64,000 nt of DNA from assembly GCA_015655335.1 (NCBI GenBank), contig JAATFF010000106.1:1-64000 (forward strand), read 5' to 3'. The position numbers and the translations under genes are program-made. Every line of letters starts with the position of its first letter. Position 1 is the first letter of the stretch. Positions 19,621-27,600 of this stretch are shown here, piece after piece. Under the pieces are notes generated by a model that saw nothing but the letters and a program-made list of their open reading frames with translations, was not told the DNA's origin and did no database searches. This DNA is from Lysobacterales bacterium (GTDB lineage: Bacteria; Pseudomonadota; Gammaproteobacteria; Xanthomonadales; Rhodanobacteraceae).

Positions 19621-19968
19621 GAGTCCTGCTGCGTTACTGCTGACTTCTAATGAACCAACACGATTCCCTTCCTATTCGTGTTGTCCCCTGCGTGTCAGGT
19701 ATCCGTCGCGACACGTGTTGCAATCCAGCAAGAAGAACGCCAAAAAATTTGCGGGATGCCGTGTCGACTCGTGCGTTTCGTGACGTGCCTCGCTATCCGT
19801 ACCTCGATGAATTCACAAAAATGAAGTGGGGAAGAAACCGTTTACATCAATAACTTAGATCGATCTCATTGGGTCGTGTTTAGTCCGGTTAAGAAGCGAT
19901 CCAGGCCTTGGCACACGTTGGCACGACTGGAATTGGGCGAGTTTGGATGTTTCGTGACGTGACCAGCA
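19621..19968. other. 348-bp gap between the PilZ-like gene and fleQ
   Basis: This should contain the fleQ promoter on the minus strand. It is locally AT-rich (AAAAAATTT, TTTACATCAATAACTTAG) compared with the window. I found no sigma54 or sigma28 match and no convincing -35/-10 pair at normal spacing, so the promoter is not assigned. Confidence 0.4.
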
Positions 19969-20553
19969 TCACACTCTGTGCTTGCTGTTCGACACATTTT
20001 CCACCGCGCTCGTCAGCCGGGCTTCTGCCACTTTTCGCCGATGGTGACAAAAAACGAAACGTTCCAACCCATCTTCGACCAGTTCACTCAATTCACAAAA
20101 GTAAACGAAAGCGGTGCCGTCGTTGAGTGTGAGCCCCAGCCGAGCCGGCAATTCCAAGGGCAAAGCTCGGCAGGCGTCGAAATGCAGGCGTATCAATAAG
20201 GTGCCTGCGTGGGGCAGCACATGAGCGGGCACCACCACGCCCACGGCGTTGAAACGAACCGGGTACCGAGGCGGCAACACGCTGGTGGGTACCAATAGGC
20301 GGTCGACGATATCCAGCAATACGTTGATTTTGCTGTCCATTCGCTGCAATTCCTGGATCAGGGGGCTGTCATCGTCGTTGCCCTCCACCCGGCGCTCGTC
20401 CAACGAGGCCAGCGCGCGCAATACGTGGATGCTGCGCTCGTTGTGACTCCCGAGGGTTTCCGGTACGGGTTCGAACGCGTCCACGCCCAGGTGCGGGTTC
20501 CCTTCGTAGGTCATCCGCTGGGAAAATTCCTGCCATCTTTCGTCTGCTTGCAT
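19969..20553 (-). CDS. Atypical PilZ-domain (cyclic di-GMP family) protein
   Basis: The 194-aa protein has a helical N-terminal part with a heptad-like segment (LQRMDSKINVLLDIVDRLL, about residues 68-86) followed by a beta-rich PilZ-like half (VRFNAVGVVV ... LLIRLHFDACRALPLELPARLGL). The classic RxxxR and DxSxxG cyclic di-GMP motifs are not evident. This matches the described atypical, tetramer-forming PilZ proteins of xanthomonads, which also sit in flagellar clusters. It likely affects motility post-translationally or via FleQ, but that is inference. Confidence 0.75.
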   Translation of the reverse strand: MQADERWQEFSQRMTYEGNPHLGVDAFEPVPETLGSHNERSIHVLRALASLDERRVEGNDDDSPLIQELQRMDSKINVLLDIVDRLLVPTSVLPPRYPVRFNAVGVVVPAHVLPHAGTLLIRLHFDACRALPLELPARLGLTLNDGTAFVYFCELSELVEDGLERFVFCHHRRKVAEARLTSAVENVSNSKHRV

Positions 20554-20658
20554 TTACCTACTCCTACCGCCCATGGCCCCATGCCAGCGGTGGCTCCACG
20601 TAAGTATCCACAACGCGTGCCACACAGGCGAAAAGTGCACCCATAGACCGTCCGGCGC

Positions 20659-20970
20659 TCAGCGCGATGACGAAGAAGTGATGTAGGTCTGCAGGGCGCG
20701 ATGGTTGTACTGGTGCTGGTTGAGCTGCCGCTCGACCGCTTCATGAGCAAGGTTAGCCCGCTCCAGCAATGCGCGATTGTGTACCTGCAAGGCAAGCAAC
20801 GCGTCGCGATGCTGCGGGCCGGCTGCGCCGGCCTGGTAGTGTTCCAGGCAAACCTGTCGCTGCGCATCGAGTTCGACGACGCGGGGCCAGTTGTCGCTGG
20901 TCGCCGCGTCGATCATTTCGACCGTGATGTCGAGCGCACGCTGCAAATTGGCGTGGGCCAGATCGCTCAT
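20659..20970 (-). CDS. fliT: FliT-like flagellar chaperone
   Basis: FliT proteins are small helical chaperones for FliD. The 103-aa product is all-helical with charged heptads (LDITVEMIDAATSDNWPRVVE ... LLALQVHNRALLERANLAHE) and matches family size. The ATG overlaps the fliS stop by 4 nt, so the longer track ORF is rejected. Sequence identity is too low for certainty; position after fliS and fold-type support it. Confidence 0.75.
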   Translation of the reverse strand: MSDLAHANLQRALDITVEMIDAATSDNWPRVVELDAQRQVCLEHYQAGAAGPQHRDALLALQVHNRALLERANLAHEAVERQLNQHQYNHRALQTYITSSSSR

Positions 20971-21401
20971 TGCGCTACCGCCGCGGCCTTCGCTTGCGCC
21001 TGCTCGGCCAGATAAGGCTCGCGAATGGCATGCCAGGCCTGGCGAATCGGTGCGACCAGGCGTTCGCATTCGTCCAACGCCCGCAGATCGTCATTGAGCT
21101 GTGCGTGCAGCAAGCGACGCGTGATGTAGTCGTAAAGCGCATCGAGGCGACCGGTAAGAGTGGGTTCGACGCCATGATCGAGGCTCTGGCGCAACTCGCC
21201 GAGAATGCCAATGGCCTTGGCGAAGGCATGCCCTTTGGCGGGCATGTCTTTGTGCAGAATATGGCCGCGCGCCTGGGTAATGCGATCGACCAGACCATCG
21301 AGCAACATCGCGAGCAGCTGATGGCGATCGGCCCCTTCGATGCTGCCCTGGGCACGGGTCTGGGCGTACAGCGCGCTTCCATTTCGCATCATGTAACTCA
21401 T
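20967..21401 (-). CDS. fliS: Flagellin export chaperone FliS
   Basis: FliS binds the flagellin C-terminus and prevents early polymerisation. The 144-aa product has the family features: short N-terminus (MSYMMRNGSALYAQTRAQ), then helices with QLLAMLLDGLVDRITQARGHI, AIGILGELRQSLD and LDALYDYITRRLLHAQLNDD. fliD ends 14 nt upstream and fliT overlaps by 4 nt. Confidence 0.96.
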   Translation of the reverse strand: MSYMMRNGSALYAQTRAQGSIEGADRHQLLAMLLDGLVDRITQARGHILHKDMPAKGHAFAKAIGILGELRQSLDHGVEPTLTGRLDALYDYITRRLLHAQLNDDLRALDECERLVAPIRQAWHAIREPYLAEQAQAKAAAVAQ

Positions 21402-21415
21402 CGCATCGCCCCTGC

Positions 21416-22873
21416 TCAGCTACTGCTGCTGCTTTTGTTGAGAGCTTCCAGCGACTGCGTGATGTAGGAGCTGGTGTTATTGAGCGAGGTCATCAATGTA
21501 TCCAGATTCGTGTATTGCTTGACCAACTGTTGCTGATACACCGACATGCGCGCATTCAGCGCCGTCTGCTGAGTACCTAGATTGGTCACGTCGGTGTTGA
21601 GGCTGTTGATACGGGTTTGCAGTACACCGGTGCTGCTGTTGAAGTTGGTGACCAGCGTACTGAGCTGGGTAGCAATCCCTTTGGTGCCGGTAAACAGGTT
21701 CTGCACGACTGACGGATTGTTGGACAACGCGGTGGCCAGCGTCGCCGAGTTAAGCGACATGGTGCCATCAGAATTGCGCGTAATGCCCAGGCTGGCCAGA
21801 TTGCCGATGCTGTTGCCCGAGACCGAACTGCCCAGCACATTCGCAAGCTGCGTCTGAATGCTGGAAAGCGTGGCATCGCCCAACAACACGCCTGCTTCGC
21901 CGGTTGTGCTGTCGAAGCTATCCAGCTGATTTACCGTGCTGGCATAACTGCTATAGGCCGTGACGAAATCGTTGACCGCCGTGGTAATGGGTGTGGTGCT
22001 TTGCGCCACGGTCAGCTGCGAAGTGCCGGTCGAGGCCAGGCTCAGCGTCACGCCGGTCAGCGCGCCGCTCACATTGTTGGAAGCACTGGTGACCGCGATG
22101 CCATCGATGGTCAGCTCGGCATTGGCCGCTTCATTGCTGCCCGGCGTATTCAACGCGGTGGCGAGCGTGCTCAGGTCGCTGCTGCTATCGCTGCTGGCGC
22201 TGACACTGAACCCGTTGGCCGTACCGGTACTGGTCGACGTCAACACCAGCTGATCGCCGTTCACACCCGAAACCACCGTCGCCGACACGCCCGGATTGTT
22301 GCTGGCGTTGTTGATGCTGGTGGCGATAGAGCTAAGCGTATCGGTCGAAGACACGGATACGCTTATCGTGTTGCTGCCGACCGTAAGGTTCAACGTGCCG
22401 CTGCCGAACGTCGCAACGCTGGGTTGGGCGGCGCTGATGCGTTTTTGTGCCGTGGCCAGCTGCGTGACGTCGAGACTGTACGTACCTGCCGTCGCGTCGG
22501 GCAACGTGGATGTGGTACCCAGCGAGGTATTGGACAGGGTGCCCGTAAAAGTGGAGTACGTCGTAGGAGAAGTCAGTTCCGCCAACGCCGACTGCAAGCC
22601 GCTTAATGCAGTTTGCAAAGCCGTAAGGCCCGCGATCTGGTTGTTGTCTTCGTTGGTTTGATTGGTGATCTGCGCCTGCGGACCCGCTTCCTGCGCACCC
22701 ACCAAGGCGTTGATGATCGAATTGACGTCCAGGCCCGAGCCCAAGCCCAGCGAGCTGAGCAGGCCGGTACCGCTGATGTTGGAGGCGCCGGTGGAGGAAG
22801 CACCCGTCGTGCTGGGAGAACTCGTACCCGTGAACGCCGTCGACGTGGTTCCCAGGCTGGAAATGCTGCTCAT
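21416..22873 (-). CDS. fliD: Flagellar filament cap protein FliD
   Basis: FliD forms the pentameric cap that folds flagellin at the filament tip. The 485-aa product has the conserved N-terminal FliD_N part (GLGSGLDVNSIINALVGAQE), a Ser/Thr/Ala-rich variable middle and a C-terminal coiled coil (LNTDVTNLGTQQTALNARMSVYQQQLVKQYTNLDTLM). I start at MSSISSLGTT, rejecting 24 upstream codons. No sigma28 promoter was found in the 190-bp gap after fliC, so fliD may depend partly on fliC read-through. Confidence 0.95.
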   Translation of the reverse strand: MSSISSLGTTSTAFTGTSSPSTTGASSTGASNISGTGLLSSLGLGSGLDVNSIINALVGAQEAGPQAQITNQTNEDNNQIAGLTALQTALSGLQSALAELTSPTTYSTFTGTLSNTSLGTTSTLPDATAGTYSLDVTQLATAQKRISAAQPSVATFGSGTLNLTVGSNTISVSVSSTDTLSSIATSINNASNNPGVSATVVSGVNGDQLVLTSTSTGTANGFSVSASSDSSSDLSTLATALNTPGSNEAANAELTIDGIAVTSASNNVSGALTGVTLSLASTGTSQLTVAQSTTPITTAVNDFVTAYSSYASTVNQLDSFDSTTGEAGVLLGDATLSSIQTQLANVLGSSVSGNSIGNLASLGITRNSDGTMSLNSATLATALSNNPSVVQNLFTGTKGIATQLSTLVTNFNSSTGVLQTRINSLNTDVTNLGTQQTALNARMSVYQQQLVKQYTNLDTLMTSLNNTSSYITQSLEALNKSSSSS

Positions 22874-22983
22874 GAGGGGCCTCACAAAATGGTTTTGGGA
22901 CACCGCGGCCCTGCCGCGATCCACCAAGCTGCCGGCAAAACTCACACTTCGAGTGAAAGCTTTACCCGCTGCTCGCGTGGGTT

Positions 22984-23010
22984 TTCTGGCGGCAAACCAC
23001 GCCGCCAGAA
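22984..23010 (-). repeat. Second hairpin in the fliC-fliD gap
   Basis: A perfect 10-bp stem (TTCTGGCGGC / GCCGCCAGAA) with a 7-nt loop lies 54 nt beyond the fliC stop. On the minus strand it is followed by AAACCC, not T, so it may be a processing or 3'-stability structure rather than a terminator. Confidence 0.5.
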
Positions 23011-23026
23011 CCCTTCAAGCAAAATC

Positions 23027-23054
23027 CCGGCCATGGCGATATCGCCATGGCCGG
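23027..23054 (-). terminator. fliC terminator, 28-bp perfect palindrome
   Basis: Two 14-bp arms without a spacer (CCGGCCATGGCGAT and its reverse complement) begin 10 nt after the fliC stop and are followed on the minus strand by GATTTT. This fits an intrinsic terminator, perhaps partial, between fliC and fliD. Confidence 0.8.
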
Positions 23055-23063
23055 TGTTACCTG

Positions 23064-24299
23064 TTACTGCAGCAGCTTGAGGATGTTCTGCGGTTCGGAG
23101 TTGGCAGTTGCCAGCACCGAGATACCCGCCTGCTGTAGTACCTGCGCCTGACTCAACTGTGCGGTGGTGGCCGCGAAGTCGGTGTCCTGGATGGAGCTTT
23201 GCGAGGACGTCAGGTTGGTTTGCTGTGCACTCAACGTAGAGATCGTCGATTGGAAGCGGTTCTGCACGGCACCCAAGGTGCTCGAGAAGTTGCTGACCGT
23301 GGTCAGCGCCGCATCGACACGCGAGATCAGCTGGTTGGCATCGTCCACCGTCAAAACATCGCCGCCCGTCAACGAACCGGACGCGCTCAGTGCCCCGCCA
23401 TCGGTGTAGGCGGCGCCGCTGGCGGCAAGACCCGTCGCCGTCGTGCCCAGACCGCTGGCACCGAAAGCAAGGGCACCGCTGGTCAGGTTGAAGGCCGTAC
23501 CGGCCGCGCCCGTCAGGGCAGCACCGGCGACCGACAGCTCGCCCGTCGAGTAGATGTTGATACCGCCGCTGACATTGACGGCAGCACTGACGCCGTCGAT
23601 ACCTGCTGCGTTGATGGCATCGGCCACGTCTTGCGCATTGCCGGCAGTGGCGCTGCCGCTGAAGCTGTACGACGTACCGTCAGCGCCGGTGATCGACAAG
23701 CCGCTCAGGCTGATCGACTGGCCGGTAGCACCGCTGGCGTCGACGAACGCGCCGCTGATGTTGCCCGTGGAGATCTCGGAGATCTGACCCACCTGGCCCG
23801 TGGTGACACCCTGACCCAACTGCACGTTGATCGACTGGCCGACGTTGGCACCGATCTGGAACGACAGGCTGCTGGTCGAACCATTCAACACGTTGGTGCC
23901 GTTGAAGGTGGTCTGGTTGGCGATACGGGTGATTTCAGACAGGTATTGCTGCACCGAGGTGTTGATCGCAGCGCGGTCGGACGACTGATACGTACCGTTG
24001 GCTGCCTGCACCGCCAAGTCGCGGATGGACTGCAAGTTGGAGGTGATCTGGCTCAGCGCCGAACCTGCGGTCTGCGCCAGGTTGATAGCATCGCTGGCGT
24101 TTTCGCTGGCCTGGCTCAGGCCACCGATCTGGGTTTGGAAGCGGGTTGCGATGGCATAACCTGCAGCGTTATCGGCAGCAGTGTTGACCTTCAGACCTGA
24201 GGACAGATCTTCAGTGGCCGTGCTCAATTCGCTCGACGACTTGGTCAGGTTGTTCTGGGCTTGCAGTGAAGAAATGTTGGTATTGAGGACGAGTGACAT
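23064..24299 (-). CDS. fliC: Flagellin FliC
   Basis: This 411-aa protein is the single filament subunit in the window. The N-terminal D0/D1 region (LNTNISSLQAQNNLTKSSSE ... LSSGLKVNTAADNAAGYAIA) and C-terminal D1/D0 region (RFQSTISTLSAQQTNLTSSQ ... LATANSEPQNILKLLQ) are canonical. The surface-exposed middle is Gly/Ala/Ser/Thr-rich with few charges, offering many possible O-glycosylation sites. GGAGACTTCC precedes the ATG. It is transcribed away from the giant glycosyltransferase from a shared promoter region, with an unusually long predicted leader of about 150 nt. Confidence 0.97.
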   Translation of the reverse strand: MSLVLNTNISSLQAQNNLTKSSSELSTATEDLSSGLKVNTAADNAAGYAIATRFQTQIGGLSQASENASDAINLAQTAGSALSQITSNLQSIRDLAVQAANGTYQSSDRAAINTSVQQYLSEITRIANQTTFNGTNVLNGSTSSLSFQIGANVGQSINVQLGQGVTTGQVGQISEISTGNISGAFVDASGATGQSISLSGLSITGADGTSYSFSGSATAGNAQDVADAINAAGIDGVSAAVNVSGGINIYSTGELSVAGAALTGAAGTAFNLTSGALAFGASGLGTTATGLAASGAAYTDGGALSASGSLTGGDVLTVDDANQLISRVDAALTTVSNFSSTLGAVQNRFQSTISTLSAQQTNLTSSQSSIQDTDFAATTAQLSQAQVLQQAGISVLATANSEPQNILKLLQ

Positions 24300-24453
24300 G
24301 GAAGTCTCCTGGAACCGGGTAAGTTGTGCTCAATCCGGCGGGGTCCAGTAACTGCTGTGCCGACCGCCTCGGAAACTTTTTCGGCGCGGGCGGGGAATAC
24401 TTAAGCGTTCGGGACGTTTTTTCTCTGCGGTGCCAAAGAGATGGGCGAAATAT

Positions 24454-24480
24454 TTATCGCCCCGCATACCTAAAGCTTTG
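24454..24480 (-). promoter_or_regulatory. Sigma28 (FliA) promoter of fliC
   Basis: Minus strand: CAAAGCTT - 11 nt - GGCGATAA, against the consensus TAAAGTTT-N11-GCCGATAA (6/8 and 7/8 matches with exact spacing). The predicted start is about 147 nt before the fliC ATG. Its -35 box overlaps the -35 box of an opposite sigma28-type promoter. Confidence 0.75.
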
Positions 24481-24497
24481 GCATGAGCTGCCGAGTC
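24471..24497 (+). promoter_or_regulatory. Sigma28-type promoter of the giant glycosyltransferase
   Basis: Plus strand: TAAAGCTT - 11 nt - GCCGAGTC, with 7/8 match in the -35 box and 5/8 (GCCGA conserved) in the -10 box at exact spacing. It shares the palindromic AAGCTT with the fliC promoter on the other strand. Confidence 0.65.
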
Positions 24498-24519
24498 GGA
24501 ACCGTTCTGTGATCAGCTT

Positions 24520-24535
24520 TGGCACCAAGCTTGCT
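24520..24535 (+). promoter_or_regulatory. Sigma54 promoter of the giant glycosyltransferase
   Basis: Plus strand: TGGCAC-CAAGC-TTGCT, a full match to the -24/-12 consensus. The predicted start is about 80 nt before the ATG at 24626, which is preceded by AAGGTGAGGAAG. The gene thus appears to have both a sigma54 and a sigma28 promoter. Confidence 0.88.
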
Positions 24536-24625
24536 CTCTACCTTCCATATCCGGTGCGGGCACCCGGAAGTGTCGGAATTCCGACGCGTGCGCCCGCAGC
24601 CTCTTAGATAAGGTGAGGAAGACAC

Positions 24626-27600
24626 ATGCGTTCTGTGCTTGCGATCTGCGCGGTATTCAAGGATGAAGCGGCCTATCTGCGCGAATGGGTCGAGTTCCAT
24701 CAGCTGATGGGCGTAGAGAAGTTCTATCTCTACAACAACAACAGCTCGGACCGATACCTGGACGCGCTGCAGATGCATATCGACTCGGGCGCCGTGGTGA
24801 TCCACGAATGGCCGCAGCGTCCCGCCCAATTGCAGGCGTACGAGCATTGCCTGAAGGCCCATGGCAGCGAAACGGATTGGCTCGCCTTCATCGATATCGA
24901 TGAATTCCTGTTTTCGCCCAACGCAAAACTGCTGCCCGATGTGCTGGCCGATTACGCCGATCACGTTGGCGTAGGCGTCAACTGGGTGATGTTCGGTTCG
25001 GCCGGCCACACGCAGAAGCCAGCAGGCGGCGTGCTTGAAAACTATCTGAAGCGCGGACAACTCGACGGTGGCGTGCCTTATCCGCATCTTCGCCTTCCCA
25101 ACGGCAGTTACCGTCCGGAGAATTCGCATATCAAAAGCATCGTGCAGCCGTCCAAGGTCGCCAGCTGTCCGAATGCGCATTTCATGCTGTATGCCAATGA
25201 CGCACGTGCCGTCGACGAAAACGGCCAGCCCATTGAAGGCCCGTTCACCGCCAAGGTGTCGGTCGAGAAACTGCGTATCAACCACTATTGGAGCAAGTCG
25301 GAAGAAGAATGCCAGTACAAGTTCGGCAGAGGCTTCGCCGACGGCCAGGGCGCCCGCGACTGGAACGAATTTCTGGAGCACGAAAAAATATTGAATGCGG
25401 TGCACGACGACGTCGTGTTGCGCGTCATTGCACAACTTGGCGTGCTGCCGCCGAAGTGGCCACTGGAAACCTTTGTCCGTAACGATGAAGGCGTGTGGCA
25501 TTCGCCCCTGCGCGATCGTCCCGTGCACAAGGGCATCCACACCACCGCCACGCGCCTGTTCAATGTGATGCAGGAAGCGACGGATACCAGTCTTTATTCC
25601 GCAACGCTGGTCAAGGAGATCCATAGCCGTACCAGCGCGCTGCATTTATCTCCACGCCGCGCCAACCTACTGCATGCCTTCGACGGCGACGCCGAAGGCA
25701 GCCGCGTGCTGGACATCGGTTGCGGCGGCGGTGTAATGACTCAGGCATGGGTCGAACGTGGCTGCGCCGTGGACGCCATCGAATATGCACCGCACTGGGC
25801 TCGCGTGGCTGCAGCGCGCATGCGCGAACAACCGCAGGTCCGCGTCTTTCAGGCAAGTCTGCGCGAAGTCGAGCTGCGCGCCGAATACGATGTGGTGTCG
25901 CTCACGTGGGCAAATGATTATGCCGAAGCGTGGCCGCGCGATGGAACGTTGCGCGAAGCGATCGAGATCGCTGTCGCCGCGCTCAAGCCCGACGGCATCC
26001 TGCTGCTCAGCATCGCCAATCGCCAGGCCGATCCTGGCAATCGTTCGGTGCCCACGCGCCCTCAGCTTGAATCGGCGCTGCGCACGGCAGGACTTGTCCA
26101 TATCGATGCCCAACTCGCCTTTCCGGATGCGTTGCTTCCGGAGGTGCTCGTTTCCGAACAGGCACTTGCGGTCTCCACCGATTGGCGCGTCGACGATCTC
26201 ATCGCGCAACGGCCCTTCTTGCGCGACGCCGGCAACGAGGCTGCGCGCTGGGAAATGCACCTCGAAGCGGGCACGTTATCGTCGTATGCGCCGGGCCTGC
26301 TTTTGATCGCGCGTCGCGAGGGCACGCCCTCGCCGTTGCGCGCCGACGTACTCGCACAGAGTTTCGCCGACAATCGCGTTCCCGCACTCAACACGGTGAC
26401 CGACTACGTTTTGGAAAATGGCGCCGTCCGCATCGCACCGCGCCGGATGCTGGCCGATCCGATCTGGAACACCTCGGCGTTCGAGCAAGTGCTCGAATCG
26501 CGCAGCCATACGCCTGGGCGCTCGTTGTTGGTACAAGTTCGCAAGGCCATCTACGAGCAACGCACCGACAAGATGATCAGCCTGTTGCGCCAGTGGGGCG
26601 CGCTGGTTTACGCGCAGGCCGACGACGAGGACAAGATTCCCGCAGACTGGCTGGATGCCGTGCCTTCACACGTGTATCTGGAAGCCGACGGCAGCCTGGC
26701 GTATCGCGGTGGTGAATGGCACGCGCGGCAGTCGATCGAGAAGCAGATTCCGGTGTATGTCGGCCTCTGGCAGATCGCTTATGAAAGCGGGCTTGAATCC
26801 CTGCTTGGTTTGTCATCACCCATCGAGCGCGTTACATGGCTATGCAAGCGCCTGCTGATCGACGCTTCGGCGGAATGGATCGGACACGGACGCAACATCA
26901 ACGAATCGTTCGCCCGCGAAATCCACGGGGGCGATTGCTGGAACCGTACCGACCGGCATCTGAAAATCATTCCGGAGTGGCTGATTCCACCGCCGCCCTC
27001 GGATCTCTACAAACATTGGCAGGCGCAGCAGCAGCTGAGCGACACAGCGATTGCGCAGGCCATGCGACGTATTGAAAAAATCGGCGCGCCACCACGTATC
27101 CAGGTATTGCTGATCGACAACGCCAACGATCTGGATGCCGTGCAGCGAACTCAGGCAAGCCTGGAGGCGCAGCACTATCCGCACTATCAGCTCAGCGTGA
27201 TCGCCAGCGACGATGCGCTGATGGCGCAGATCAACGGCGAGATCTCCGCCAGCGATGCCGACTGGGTGCAACTTATCTACGCCGGCGACCTGCTGCATCC
27301 CGCCACACTCTTGTTATTGGCCGAACGCGTCGCGTCGCATCCCTATCTTCGCGCGGCTTATTTCGATGAAGACACGCACGTCAACGGTGTTTTCGAAAGC
27401 CCGATTTTCAAGCCCGACTTCAATCTCGACATGCTGCGCAGCTATCCCTATGTCGGACGCGCGATTGCCTTCGTGCGGCAGCGCTGCACGGAGCTGGGCG
27501 GCCTGGATGAACGCTATGGCGACATGGCCGTCCACGACCTGCTGTTTCGCCTGATTGAAAAAGACGGCTTGCATACGATCGGCCATATCGGCGAGGTGAT

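Noticed and set aside
24347-24362. Possible sigma54 site for fliC (minus strand CGGCAC-AGCAG-TTACT)
   Set aside because: The -12 GC is replaced by AC and the first -24 base differs; the sigma28 site at 24454-24480 fits better.
24350-24385. Alternative fliC sigma28 site AAAAGTTT-N11-GGCACAGC
   Set aside because: The -10 box matches only about 3 of 8 bases.
24470-25645. 391-aa minus-strand ORF opposite the glycosyltransferase N-terminus
   Set aside because: It antisense-overlaps the conserved GT92-type domain and covers the divergent promoters; no known family pattern.
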